Shown here piece by piece: positions 1 to 7,187 of a stretch of DNA of 17,522 bases. Each line of letters starts with the position of its first letter. Position 1 is the stretch's first letter. The notes below the pieces were generated by a model. It made no database searches. It saw nothing but the letters and a program-made list of their open reading frames with translations, and was not told the DNA's origin. The translations under genes were made by a program, and so were the position numbers. Location of the stretch: positions 1-17,522 of the forward strand of contig CADBTM010000170.1 of NCBI GenBank assembly GCA_902797555.1. The letters are read 5' to 3'. This DNA comes from Oscillospiraceae bacterium. GTDB lineage: Bacteria; Bacillota; Clostridia; Oscillospirales; Butyricicoccaceae.

Positions 1-187
1 CCTTGGCCTTTTCCTCGATCTTCTGACCGTGCTCGTCGGTGCCGGTCTGGAAATATACGTCATAGCCCTCCAGCCGCTTGAACCGGCAGATGGCGTCCGC
101 AAGGACGATCTCATAGGTGTTGCCGATGTGGGGCTTGCCGGAGGTATAAGCGATGGCGGTGCTGAGATAAAATGGTCCTTTGTTCAT
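1..187 (-). CDS. metG: Methionyl-tRNA synthetase, N-terminal fragment (continues beyond the window)
   Basis: The product charges tRNA-Met with methionine in the cytoplasm. Only the first 62 residues are inside the window. They begin MNKGPFYLSTAIAYTSGKPH and contain the class I synthetase signature as HIGN (a variant of HIGH), followed by the Rossmann-fold continuation GYDVYFQTGTDEHGQK, which is characteristic of MetRS and distinguishes it from ValRS, LeuRS and IleRS. The ATG at 185-187 is preceded by a GAGGTGA Shine-Dalgarno site at suitable spacing. A promoter lies just upstream at 222-250. The gene runs off the left edge, so nothing can be said about the anticodon-binding or C-terminal tRNA-binding domains. 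Identification is secure despite the short length. Confidence 0.95.
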   Translation of the reverse strand, partial: MNKGPFYLSTAIAYTSGKPHIGNTYEIVLADAICRFKRLEGYDVYFQTGTDEHGQKIEEKAK

Positions 188-221
188 ATTGTCACCTCAG
201 TTGATTTTTTACCAATATCTT

Positions 222-250
222 AGTATAACAAGATTTTTCCCGCATTACAA
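222..250 (-). promoter_or_regulatory. Sigma-A-type promoter of metG
   Basis: On the minus strand there is TTGTAA (245-250), a 17-nt spacer, and TATACT (222-227), about 35 nt before the metG start codon. The spacing is ideal and each hexamer differs from consensus at one or two positions. I see no T-box leader: the distance to the ATG is too short for one. Confidence 0.75.
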
Positions 251-260
251 TAGATTTCCG

Positions 261-294
261 AAAAAAAGACCCGATGGGGGGTTCCCATCGGGTC
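261..294 (-). terminator. Rho-independent terminator of the VanW-family gene
   Basis: Reading the minus strand downstream of the stop codon at 308-310, the arms GACCCGATGGG and CCCATCGGGTC form a GC-rich hairpin, followed directly by seven T residues (261-267 on the plus strand read as A). It separates the VanW gene from metG, which has its own promoter. Confidence 0.9.
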
Positions 295-307
295 ATGATC
301 GGATCGC

Positions 308-2122
308 TCAGGGGTTGGGCTTCAGCCAGTCGGGCATCTCGTCGTCCGAGCCGCCGCCGTCCGTTCCGGTGCCGGTGTCGGCCCCGGTATCCGTGCCGGG
401 ATTGACAGGCTCGGTGGGCGTGGTGGGGGTCGTGGGCGTGGTGGGGGTGCTGGGGGTGGTAGGCTGCGACGGAGTCTCGGGCGCGGGATTGTACTTGATC
501 ACCTTGTTGTATTTCTTATAGGTGCTGTTGTTTTCCAGCGTGCGGGAGACCTCCTTGCCGTCGATATACACCACGCGATAGCTGGTGGTCTTATAGCCGG
601 TATAGCCGTTGGCCTCCACCTTTTCCGTTCCGGCGGGCAGGCTCTCGTCCAGAACACGCTCCACCTCAAAGGGGGTCTTTTCGTTGACGGTGGTTTCGAT
701 CTCCACCCGCTTGTTCTGGGTCTGGGTGCCGTACAGCTTGACGGTCAGGCTGTTTTTGTCGTGGGAGGTGACCACCTTCATGGGAAAGCCGGTGTTGTTT
801 TCAAAGCGGAAATCCTTGCTGCCCCATGCCACGGTGGCGTCCTCGCCCAGAGGCACATAGGTGACCTCGCGGCTGTGGGCATAGCGCTCGACGATCTTCA
901 GATCGGCCCGCAGGGCGGCGTAATAGATGGTGGAGCTGACCTGGCAGATGCCGCCGCCCACGCCGTCCTCGGCGGAGGTGCCCACGTAAACGATGGCGTC
1001 CTTAAAGCCCCGCTCATAGGTGCGGGGGCCGACGGTCTCGTTGTAGGAAAAGACCTGACCGGGCAGGAGAATGGTGTTGTTGCAGAAATCGGTGGCCAGA
1101 CGCACGTTGGTGGTGCGCCCCACGTTGCCGGGGTTGAAGGTGGTGGTGCACTGTCCCATCACGTCCCGGAAGAGCAGCGCCTTATATTCCGCCACAGTGT
1201 ATGTGGGCTCCACCAGCTGGCAGGGGACGGTGACCCGGCGCTCGGAGGAGGCGAGGGCACGCTTGAGGGCGGCCTCGTCCATGAGCACGCCGCTCTGTCC
1301 CGCGGTGACAGTGTTGCCGGTGGGATCGCTCTCCAGATCGAGGAAGGTCTCGGTGGGTTCCTTGACCACGGCGCTGTAGATCTCGGCGGCAGACAGCGTC
1401 TTGGGCTCGCTCTTGCGCAGATCGGCGTCCACCGGGGAAAAGTCGGCCTTGCGCAGCTTGGTCACCAGCTCGGTCATCAGCGCCTGACCGTCGATGGAAT
1501 AGCCGGCCTGACCCTTGTCGATCTTCACCGTTCCGTCGGCATAGCTCCACGAGGAGGGGGAAAGGGGCTGCTCGATCTCGGCGGCGATGGCATCCACCTG
1601 GGCCTGCAGCACGCTGTCGTCCATGGAAGTCTCCATCTCCAGGGAGACGCCGTCTTTTTGCGCTTCCAAAAAGTCGTGCAGTCTCCGGGAAAAGTCGCCC
1701 TGACGCCCGTAAGCAAAGGCGTTGTCCAGACTCTTGTCCACGTCGTAGGTGATGCCGGCCTCTTTGGCGGTGAGGGTGTAGGTCTTTTCGCCCACCTGAA
1801 TGTCGATGCGCTCATCCACCGAGCCGCCGCCGTACACCTTTTCCAGCGCGGCCTTGGCCTGACTGCGGCTCATGCCGGACAGATCCACCGAGCCCATGTG
1901 CACGCCCTTGCGGATGTTGTTGTCCAGATAAATGCCGTGGTAAATATATGCGCCCGCGGCCAGCGCGCCCACAAGGAGCAGCGCCACCAGCAGCGCGCCG
2001 AGGGGAAAGCCCTTTCTGCGCGCCCGGGTGGTTTTGGGCTTTGCTGCGGTCGTTTTTGTTCTTGCGGGTCTGTCGGCACGGCTGGCCTGATGCTTCCCGC
2101 GAGTCTTCGTAGAATCGCTCAA
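308..2122 (-). CDS. VanW/G5-domain cell-wall-associated protein
   Basis: A 604-residue membrane-anchored protein, probably acting at the peptidoglycan; the biochemical role of the family is unknown. Seen in the sequence: a basic Lys/Arg-rich cytoplasmic tail (1-37), one membrane segment (38-61), a region resembling the peptidoglycan-binding-like domain usual in VanW proteins (about 95-220), the VanW domain (about 345-465, with GGGICQVSSTIYYAAL and FRFENNTGFPM), a G5-like domain (about 470-545) and a Thr-Pro-rich, then Gly/Asp-rich, tail (548-604). This order matches the YoaR-like VanW proteins of Firmicutes. The start is a TTG at 2120-2122 with AGGAGG eight nt upstream; no ATG in this frame lies near that site. 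It is transcribed alone between its own promoter and terminator. It is not evidence of vancomycin resistance, because no other van genes are present. Confidence 0.88.
   Translation of the reverse strand: MSDSTKTRGKHQASRADRPARTKTTAAKPKTTRARRKGFPLGALLVALLLVGALAAGAYIYHGIYLDNNIRKGVHMGSVDLSGMSRSQAKAALEKVYGGGSVDERIDIQVGEKTYTLTAKEAGITYDVDKSLDNAFAYGRQGDFSRRLHDFLEAQKDGVSLEMETSMDDSVLQAQVDAIAAEIEQPLSPSSWSYADGTVKIDKGQAGYSIDGQALMTELVTKLRKADFSPVDADLRKSEPKTLSAAEIYSAVVKEPTETFLDLESDPTGNTVTAGQSGVLMDEAALKRALASSERRVTVPCQLVEPTYTVAEYKALLFRDVMGQCTTTFNPGNVGRTTNVRLATDFCNNTILLPGQVFSYNETVGPRTYERGFKDAIVYVGTSAEDGVGGGICQVSSTIYYAALRADLKIVERYAHSREVTYVPLGEDATVAWGSKDFRFENNTGFPMKVVTSHDKNSLTVKLYGTQTQNKRVEIETTVNEKTPFEVERVLDESLPAGTEKVEANGYTGYKTTSYRVVYIDGKEVSRTLENNSTYKKYNKVIKYNPAPETPSQPTTPSTPTTPTTPTTPTEPVNPGTDTGADTGTGTDGGGSDDEMPDWLKPNP
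408..478 (-). repeat. Thr-Pro repeat tract in the VanW protein tail
   Basis: The DNA consists of short imperfect GGTGGGCGT/GGTGGGGGT-type units (plus-strand reading) that encode a run of PTTP/TPTTP units at residues 549-571. Such tracts commonly act as flexible or wall-spanning linkers and can change length by slippage; here the linker role is inferred. A similar Thr-Pro linker occurs in the lipoprotein at the right end of the window. Confidence 0.6.
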
Positions 2123-2172
2123 TGGAATTGCCTCCTATATCTATGGTCAAAGAAACTTTTCTTCCACAACAT

Positions 2173-2201
2173 ATTATACTAGATTTCGCCTGCAATAGCA
2201 A
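2173..2201 (-). promoter_or_regulatory. Promoter of the VanW-family gene
   Basis: Minus-strand TTGCTA (2196-2201), a 17-nt spacer, and a perfect TATAAT (2173-2178). It lies about 50 nt before the TTG start codon and downstream of the terminator at 2257-2281. Confidence 0.8.
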
Positions 2202-2256
2202 TAACACTTTGGTTACAGTTTGCGCGGAAATCCTTAGAATTTTCTTAAAATAAGAG

Positions 2257-2281
2257 AAAAAAGAGCCGCAGACCGCGGCTC
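2257..2281 (-). terminator. Terminator of the transporter/ferredoxin/O-antigen-ligase-like operon
   Basis: Minus-strand hairpin GAGCCGC, loop GGTCT, GCGGCTC followed by six T residues. It begins 5 nt after the last gene of the operon stops, and ends the transcription unit that starts at about 7045. Confidence 0.92.
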
Positions 2282-2286
2282 GTGGT

Positions 2287-3837
2287 TTATCCGGCGATTT
2301 TTTCCCGCAGCTCCCGCAGGGAGAGGGAGGGCAAGCCCCTTACGGCGGGCAGCGTCCACAGCAGCAGGGCGCCGTGCTGCACCTCCAGCATGTTGAAGAA
2401 CAGCCCGTACCACCCCATCAAAAGACACAAAGCAACGCACAGGGCGTGCTTTCTGTGCTCCAGCAAAAAGGCGGCGAGAAAGACCAGAAAGAGTCCCAGC
2501 CCGGCAAAGCCGGTCTCGCCCAGCACCGAGCAGTATTGACAGTCGGAATAGAATCCGTCGGGCAGGCCGTATTCGGCGTAAAGATCGGGCGTCCACGTGG
2601 TGGCCGCCGCCGAGCCAAAGGATCCGAAGCCTGTCCCGAAGAAGGGATGATCCTTTGCCACCCGCAGAGCGGACAGCACCGAGAAAAACCGTCCGTTGAC
2701 CTGCACTTGATAGGTGCGCGCCTGACGGAGCGCGCCGAGACGTGTGGCCGACGTGACGTGAAAGGACTTGAGGATCGCGTTGGAATAGATATAGGTCTCC
2801 CGCAGGGCATTGTTGCGGACGGGGAGCGTGACGTCCCCCTCGGACAGATGGATCACGGCGCCCGCTTCCCGCAGTGGCACGGCGCACCGGGCGTCGATAT
2901 AGGTGATCCCGTTGAACAGCCATCCGGCATATTCCGTCCCGTCGGCGCCGGTAAAGGTGATCTCCCGCACGTCCATGGTGAGATCACGGGTGTTTTCCCC
3001 CTCCAGCATGGGCTGGACGCGGGCAAAATAGTAGGCTTCCGCCGCCCGGGGCAGCAGGATGGCCGCGGCTGCCGCCGCCGCAGTGCAGACGCACACCCGC
3101 AGCAGCAGCGGCTTCCACCGGCGCAGCAGCGCTTTTCCCGCCGCCAGCCCAAAGAAGACCAGCACCGCGCCAAAGGCGATGAGCGAGCTGCGGGACATGG
3201 TGAGCACCACCATGGCGGTGATCTGGGCATAGAGCGCCGCCGAGGTCCTTTGCCGATAGAGCGCCCACGTGCTCACACTGAGCATCAGCACCAGCACAAG
3301 GAACAGACCGTATACGTTGGGGTTGTAAAAGGCGCCGTACACCCGACCCATATTGTCAAAGGAATAGATGCTCCGGGCAAAGGCGGCGTCAAAGAGCACC
3401 GTCTTGGAGCACAGACGCTCCACCAGCCCCAGGACTGCCAGCGGCCACGACACCCATTGCAGCGTCCGGGTCACCCGCAGAACGGTCTCTCTGCCCAGAC
3501 CCTGTTCCCGCAGCACCATGGCCAGCACATAGTAGAGGGCGATGCTGCGCAGCTCGTGGAGATAGAGATAGGGGCGCAGATGGTTGATGAGCACCGTGCT
3601 CACCAGGGCAAAAACCAGAAACAGGGCAAACAGCCCGTCGCTGAGGCGCAGGCGCAGCCTTGCCCGCCTGTCCGCCAGATGCCACACAGCCAGCGCCGCC
3701 ACCAGCACCGAAGGGATCCATTTCACCCAATCCCCCAGCAGCAGGGTCAGCGGGATGCGGAAGGGCAGAAAGACGCACAAAAAGAGCAGCACGCCCTCCG
3801 ATGCCCGGGAGATGGGCTTGCGGGCGGCCTCAGTCAT
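2287..3837 (-). CDS. O-antigen ligase-like polytopic membrane protein (second of a tandem pair)
   Basis: A 516-residue multipass membrane protein of the O-antigen ligase/polymerase (Wzy/WaaL-like) superfamily, which joins or polymerises lipid-linked glycans outside the membrane. About ten hydrophobic segments surround one large loop (about 265-395). Family-like features are YNPNVYGLFL (171-180), TMSRSSLI with the conserved Arg (213-220), GTGFGSFG (401-408) and YSDCQYCSVLGETG (430-443). The usual His of the last motif is Asp here. It is clearly paralogous to the gene immediately upstream: both share the loop motif ITYID plus Cys, and the whole C-terminal half. Its ATG overlaps the stop of that gene by 8 nt (ATGACTGA), so translation is probably coupled. 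In a Gram-positive host the substrate would be a wall-linked or secreted polysaccharide or teichoic acid; no glycosyltransferase in the window narrows this down. Confidence 0.8.
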   Translation of the reverse strand: MTEAARKPISRASEGVLLFLCVFLPFRIPLTLLLGDWVKWIPSVLVAALAVWHLADRRARLRLRLSDGLFALFLVFALVSTVLINHLRPYLYLHELRSIALYYVLAMVLREQGLGRETVLRVTRTLQWVSWPLAVLGLVERLCSKTVLFDAAFARSIYSFDNMGRVYGAFYNPNVYGLFLVLVLMLSVSTWALYRQRTSAALYAQITAMVVLTMSRSSLIAFGAVLVFFGLAAGKALLRRWKPLLLRVCVCTAAAAAAAILLPRAAEAYYFARVQPMLEGENTRDLTMDVREITFTGADGTEYAGWLFNGITYIDARCAVPLREAGAVIHLSEGDVTLPVRNNALRETYIYSNAILKSFHVTSATRLGALRQARTYQVQVNGRFFSVLSALRVAKDHPFFGTGFGSFGSAAATTWTPDLYAEYGLPDGFYSDCQYCSVLGETGFAGLGLFLVFLAAFLLEHRKHALCVALCLLMGWYGLFFNMLEVQHGALLLWTLPAVRGLPSLSLRELREKIAG

Positions 3838-5473
3838 GAGCCGCCCCTCCGTCGTCCTCGGCGGCTGGAGCGGTCAGCACAAAGGAAAGGACGCTCCACA
3901 GCAAAAACGCGCCGATCTGCACCTCGAGAATGTTGTAAAACAGCCCGAACCAGCCGATCATCACACAGGCCATCCCCTTGAGCAGGTCTTTTCTGTACGT
4001 CCACAGGGTGCACAGCAAGAAGGCGAGGAAGAGGACAAAGCCCAGAATGCCGGTCTCGGCCAGCACACAGGCATATTGGTTGTCGGCATAGAAGTTTTCC
4101 CGCAGGACATAGACGCCGTATGTGGGCGGCTTCCACGTGGTGCTGGCCGCCGAGCCGAAGGTTCCGAAGCCGGTGCCCAGAATGGGATAGTCATGAATCA
4201 CCTTGAGGGCATACTGCAGGGAATAGAGCCGCCCGTTGAAGTCGGCGGTATACATGGCGGAATCCTTCAGATCGTCAAAGCGGTCGCCGGTTTTGCTGTC
4301 CAGCGAGCCCCGCATGGCGTCGATAATCTCGTTGGTGCGGTTTTCGTCCAGCCGCGCGCCCGAGCCGGCCACCAGATCGGCCTGCTCCGCCGCAGGTAGC
4401 GCCTGATACTCCTCCAGCTTCATGCCGCCGTTTTTCGTCAGGATATAGGCGGTGGAGCGGGTATAGACGATGCTGCCGTATTCATTGAGGGTGGTGGTGC
4501 ACTCCTTGTCGATATAGGTGATGTCGTGATAGACATAGCCGGTGTGCTCCACGCCGTCGGGGGTGATATAGGGCACCTCCACGATATACTGGGCCTCGCT
4601 GTAGCCCTCCTTGACCCGATCCACCAGCTGATACTGGGCAACCCGGGTGAAATATTGCTTTGCGCCCCATGTGCTGCCCAGCAGCACCACCACGGCTGCA
4701 GCCGCGATGACCGCACCGGAAAGCGCCAGACGCCTGACGTTGAGCTTTTTCTCCCGGACGGCGCACACCAGCAGCACCGCCAGCCCCGCCGCGAGGATGA
4801 GGATCGAGCTGCGGGACTGGGTCATATACAGCGAGGTGGCCAGTACGGCATAGATCCATACGGGGGTCTTGTAATCCGTCCGCAGCGCCAGCCACAGGCT
4901 GAGCAGGATGGTAAAGGTGAGGAACAGTCCGTAGGTGTTGGGGTTATAGAACATGCTGTAGGCGCGACCCAGATTGGTGTTGCCGATGGTGGCCAGCACC
5001 AGCGGGCTGAACAGCACGGTTTTGGAGGTGATCTTTTCCACCAGCACCAGCGCCAGCAGGGGCAGGGAAACGCCCTGCAGGGTCTTGGTGAACAGGATCA
5101 GCTCCCGCCGGCCATAGCCGAAGTTTCGGATGACAAAATAGAGGATGTAATAGATCCCGATGGAGCGAGTCTCGTACACCCACAGGGCAACGGGAATGTG
5201 ATTGACCAGACAGCTGACCAGCGCCGTCCCCTCAAAGGCGAGAAAGAGCAGATCGTTCCACTGGAACCGCAGACGGAAGCGGACGCTGACCACATACCAT
5301 GCCGCCAGACAGAGGATGAGCACGTCGGGCACCGCCTTGACCCCCGAAAAGGTGAGATCGGCCAGCGGCTGACGGAAGGGGATGAACACACAGAGGAACA
5401 GCAGCAGGATCAGCCCGGCCTGCTTCAGCGGCCGCGCCACCTCCTGAGGGGGCTGAGGACGAAAATGAGTCAT
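3830..5473 (-). CDS. O-antigen ligase-like polytopic membrane protein (first of a tandem pair)
   Basis: A 547-residue multipass membrane protein of the O-antigen ligase/polymerase superfamily. Seen: hydrophobic segments from residue 20 onward, FYNPNTYGLFL (175-185), MTQSRSSILIL with the conserved Arg (217-227), a large extracytoplasmic loop (about 268-425), GTGFGTFG (433-440), YADNQYACVLAETG (462-475) and a last hydrophobic block ending near 535. I chose the ATG at 5471-5473 (MTHFRPQ) because AAGGAG lies just upstream. An in-frame extension to 5590 exists but would overlap most of the ferredoxin gene and carries no membrane or domain feature. The ferredoxin ends 10 nt upstream. The loop is about 30 residues longer than in the paralogue (547 against 516 residues overall). 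The substrate is unknown; a role in surface polysaccharide assembly is inferred from the family. Confidence 0.8.
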   Translation of the reverse strand: MTHFRPQPPQEVARPLKQAGLILLLFLCVFIPFRQPLADLTFSGVKAVPDVLILCLAAWYVVSVRFRLRFQWNDLLFLAFEGTALVSCLVNHIPVALWVYETRSIGIYYILYFVIRNFGYGRRELILFTKTLQGVSLPLLALVLVEKITSKTVLFSPLVLATIGNTNLGRAYSMFYNPNTYGLFLTFTILLSLWLALRTDYKTPVWIYAVLATSLYMTQSRSSILILAAGLAVLLVCAVREKKLNVRRLALSGAVIAAAAVVVLLGSTWGAKQYFTRVAQYQLVDRVKEGYSEAQYIVEVPYITPDGVEHTGYVYHDITYIDKECTTTLNEYGSIVYTRSTAYILTKNGGMKLEEYQALPAAEQADLVAGSGARLDENRTNEIIDAMRGSLDSKTGDRFDDLKDSAMYTADFNGRLYSLQYALKVIHDYPILGTGFGTFGSAASTTWKPPTYGVYVLRENFYADNQYACVLAETGILGFVLFLAFLLCTLWTYRKDLLKGMACVMIGWFGLFYNILEVQIGAFLLWSVLSFVLTAPAAEDDGGAAHD

Positions 5474-5483
5474 AGGAATCTCC

Positions 5484-5681
5484 TTATTGTTTGGTTTGCG
5501 AAGCAGAGCGCTCTCCGGGAAGGATGGCGCTTCGCGGGCAGCGGGCGGCGCACATGCCGCAGCCCTTGCATTTTGCCTGGTCAATTTCATAATGCCGCTT
5601 GCCCAGCACGATGGCGCCTGCGGGGCAGAGGGTGGCGCAAAAACCGCACACCCTGCAGCGGTCGTTGATCGCGTACGTCAT
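5484..5681 (-). CDS. Small 2[4Fe-4S] ferredoxin
   Basis: A 65-residue electron carrier. Two clostridial-type cluster motifs are complete: CRVCGFCATLCP (Cys 9, 12, 15 and 19) and CKGCGMCAARCP (Cys 38, 41, 44 and 48), which should hold two [4Fe-4S] clusters. It has no signal peptide or membrane segment, so it is cytoplasmic. Its ATG lies only 3 nt after the stop of the transporter gene and I see no convincing Shine-Dalgarno site, which suggests translation by coupling to the gene before it. The partner redox enzyme is not evident: none of the three membrane proteins in the operon has a recognisable cofactor or oxidoreductase domain. The C-terminal tail (about 53-65) is not part of the clusters. 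The assignment as a bacterial-type ferredoxin is secure; its job here is not known. Confidence 0.92.
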   Translation of the reverse strand: MTYAINDRCRVCGFCATLCPAGAIVLGKRHYEIDQAKCKGCGMCAARCPRSAILPGERSASQTKQ

Positions 5682-5684
5682 GGC

Positions 5685-7001
5685 TCAATCGGGCGTGTCG
5701 AAGGCTTCCAGCTTGCTCTTTTTGGGCTGAGGCTTGCTGTCGCCGTGGCGGACCTGGGTCATGGTGAGGAAGGACAGCAGGGAGAACACCACCGCATAGG
5801 GGAAGAGCACCTTGTATCCCAGACCCAGATTGTCGATGAGCAATCCGGACAAAAGGGGCGTGGCGATCTGCGCCGCCATGGAAAAGGCGTAGTAATAGCC
5901 GGTGTATTTTCCCGTGTCGCCGGCGGTGGACATCTCCACCACCATGGGGAAGGAATTGACGTTGATGGCCGCCCAGCCAACGCCCACCAGACCGAACAGC
6001 AGATACATGATGGGGGTGCGGTGGGTGATGAAGATGGCCGAGCAATAGCAGACGCTCATCAGCAATATGCCCAGAAGGACGGTCTTTTTCCGTCCCACCT
6101 TGGAGGAAAGAAAGCCCAACGGCACAAAGCTGATGATGGCCACGATGGTTGCCGCCATCAGATAGCCGGAGGAGGCGCTCAGATCGGCGCCCCACACCGC
6201 CACGCAATAGCGGGAAAAGGCGGTGGTGACGGCGTTGTAGGCGGTGAACCAGAGAAACACCGAGGCCAGCAAAAAGAGCAGGCTGCGGAACACATCCTTG
6301 GGCAGCTTGCCCGCCTTGTGCAGCTCCCGCTCGCCGGTCTGCTCGGAGGCGGCGACGTCCGCCCACGTTTCGGCCACGATCTTGTTTTCCTTGACGGTGA
6401 GCAGCAGCACCGCCACGCTGACCGCCATAAAGGCGGCCACCACCAGAAAGATGGGGGTGAAGGACTGATCGGGGGAGTAAAAGCTGGAGCCGTCGGCGGC
6501 CTTTTCACTTTTCAGCAGGATCATCATCATCAGCGTGGAGAAGATTCCGCCCACATAGCCCACCAGATTGATGATGGCGTTTGCCCGGGAGCGCAGCGGC
6601 TTTGGCGTCACGTCGGGCATATAGGCCACGGCGGGGGAGCGGTAGGTGCTCATGGTGACCAGCAGCAGCACCAGAGCGATCATAAACAGGGGGAAATTGC
6701 GCAGCTTGAGCGCCCACGCCAGCACCAGCATGAGGATGACGGCGCCCGCCGTACCGAAGAGGATGTAGGGGGTGCGGCGGCCCAGCTTTGTGTGGGTCTT
6801 GTCCGACAGGGTGCCGAAGAGGGGCAGCATAAAGAGCGCCAGAATATTGTCGATGGACATGATGGCGTTGGTGGTGAAGGTGCGCAGGCCAAACACATTT
6901 TCCAGCAGATGGGGGATCACCTGATCGTAAAACTGCCAGAACGCGAGGATGGACATGAAGGCCAGACCGATCAAAACGGTGCGCTTGGTGTTGAGCTTCA
7001 C
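5685..7001 (-). CDS. GPH/SLC45-like major facilitator transporter
   Basis: A 438-residue transporter with about twelve hydrophobic segments in two halves, split by a charged cytoplasmic loop (about 203-237). The N-terminal half has Asp51 in MSIDNILALF followed by FGTLSDKT and GRRTPYILFG (74-83), the pattern of the glycoside-pentoside-hexuronide:cation symporter and sucrose-transporter-like branch of MFS. The second half repeats a shorter form, SSKVGRKKTVLL, and has NSFPMVVE near the C-terminal third. A sugar or glycoside with cation coupling is the family expectation, but the substrate cannot be read from the sequence. The start is a GTG at 6999-7001 with AAGGAAG upstream. It is the first gene of a four-gene operon, so it could move a glycan building block for the O-antigen-ligase-like proteins; this is inference. 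Confidence 0.85.
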   Translation of the reverse strand: MKLNTKRTVLIGLAFMSILAFWQFYDQVIPHLLENVFGLRTFTTNAIMSIDNILALFMLPLFGTLSDKTHTKLGRRTPYILFGTAGAVILMLVLAWALKLRNFPLFMIALVLLLVTMSTYRSPAVAYMPDVTPKPLRSRANAIINLVGYVGGIFSTLMMMILLKSEKAADGSSFYSPDQSFTPIFLVVAAFMAVSVAVLLLTVKENKIVAETWADVAASEQTGERELHKAGKLPKDVFRSLLFLLASVFLWFTAYNAVTTAFSRYCVAVWGADLSASSGYLMAATIVAIISFVPLGFLSSKVGRKKTVLLGILLMSVCYCSAIFITHRTPIMYLLFGLVGVGWAAINVNSFPMVVEMSTAGDTGKYTGYYYAFSMAAQIATPLLSGLLIDNLGLGYKVLFPYAVVFSLLSFLTMTQVRHGDSKPQPKKSKLEAFDTPD

Positions 7002-7048
7002 AAGATCACTTCCTTTTCCGCGGCAATGGCGCAGAGATATACATATAC

Positions 7049-7078
7049 ATTATACAATACACGAAAACGGCAATTCAA
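7049..7078 (-). promoter_or_regulatory. Promoter of the transporter/ferredoxin/O-antigen-ligase-like operon
   Basis: Minus-strand TTGAAT (7073-7078), an 18-nt spacer and TATAAT (7049-7054), about 50 nt before the GTG start. It is divergent from the sensor-kinase promoter in the same 186-bp intergenic region. Confidence 0.65.
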
Positions 7079-7111
7079 GTCTTCCGGGCGAAAATTCAGA
7101 GGATTTAAATA

Positions 7112-7155
7112 TTTTACCCGCCGTTTAACCACTTTTCCGGAATCCGTGCTATACT
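7112..7155 (+). promoter_or_regulatory. Sensor-kinase/response-regulator promoter with 11-bp phased boxes
   Basis: A -10 hexamer TATACT lies at 7150-7155, about 32 nt before the kinase ATG. No -35 consensus exists at the right distance. Instead there are 11-bp units at 7112 (TTTTACCCGCC), 7123 (GTTTAACCACT) and, degenerate, 7134 (TTTCCGGAATC), leaving 5 nt before the -10. The 7123 unit matches the first htrA unit at 10 of 11 bases. This looks like a promoter activated by an OmpR-family regulator, probably the one encoded here (inference). Confidence 0.55.
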
Positions 7156-7187
7156 ATACCAAAAGAATCCTTCCTGGAGGCGATCCC

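Noticed and set aside
188..221. Possible T-box leader before metG
   Set aside because: Only about 35 nt separate the -10 from the start codon, far too short for a T-box.
408..478. Short repeat tract considered as a CRISPR-like array
   Set aside because: Units are contiguous, in frame and code for Thr-Pro repeats, with no unique spacers.
308..2122. Vancomycin-resistance locus suggested by the VanW domain
   Set aside because: VanW-domain proteins are common in Firmicutes without resistance, and no vanH, ligase, vanX or vanRS genes are beside it.
761..2182. 473-codon plus-strand open frame opposite the VanW gene
   Set aside because: Its protein is Gly/His/Val-rich low-complexity with no domain, no ribosome site, and it lies antisense to a gene with clear domains; GC-rich codons leave the opposite frame open.
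2374..3981. 535-codon plus-strand open frame opposite the second ligase-like gene
   Set aside because: Gln/His/Arg-rich composition, no recognisable fold, antisense to a convincing membrane protein.
4526..5668. 380-codon plus-strand open frame opposite the first ligase-like gene
   Set aside because: Same antisense artefact; it spans several genes' boundaries and has no start signal.
5487..7187. In-frame upstream extension of the kinase frame on the plus strand
   Set aside because: It runs antisense through the ferredoxin and transporter genes; the ATG at 7188 has a proper ribosome site, a promoter and the first membrane segment.
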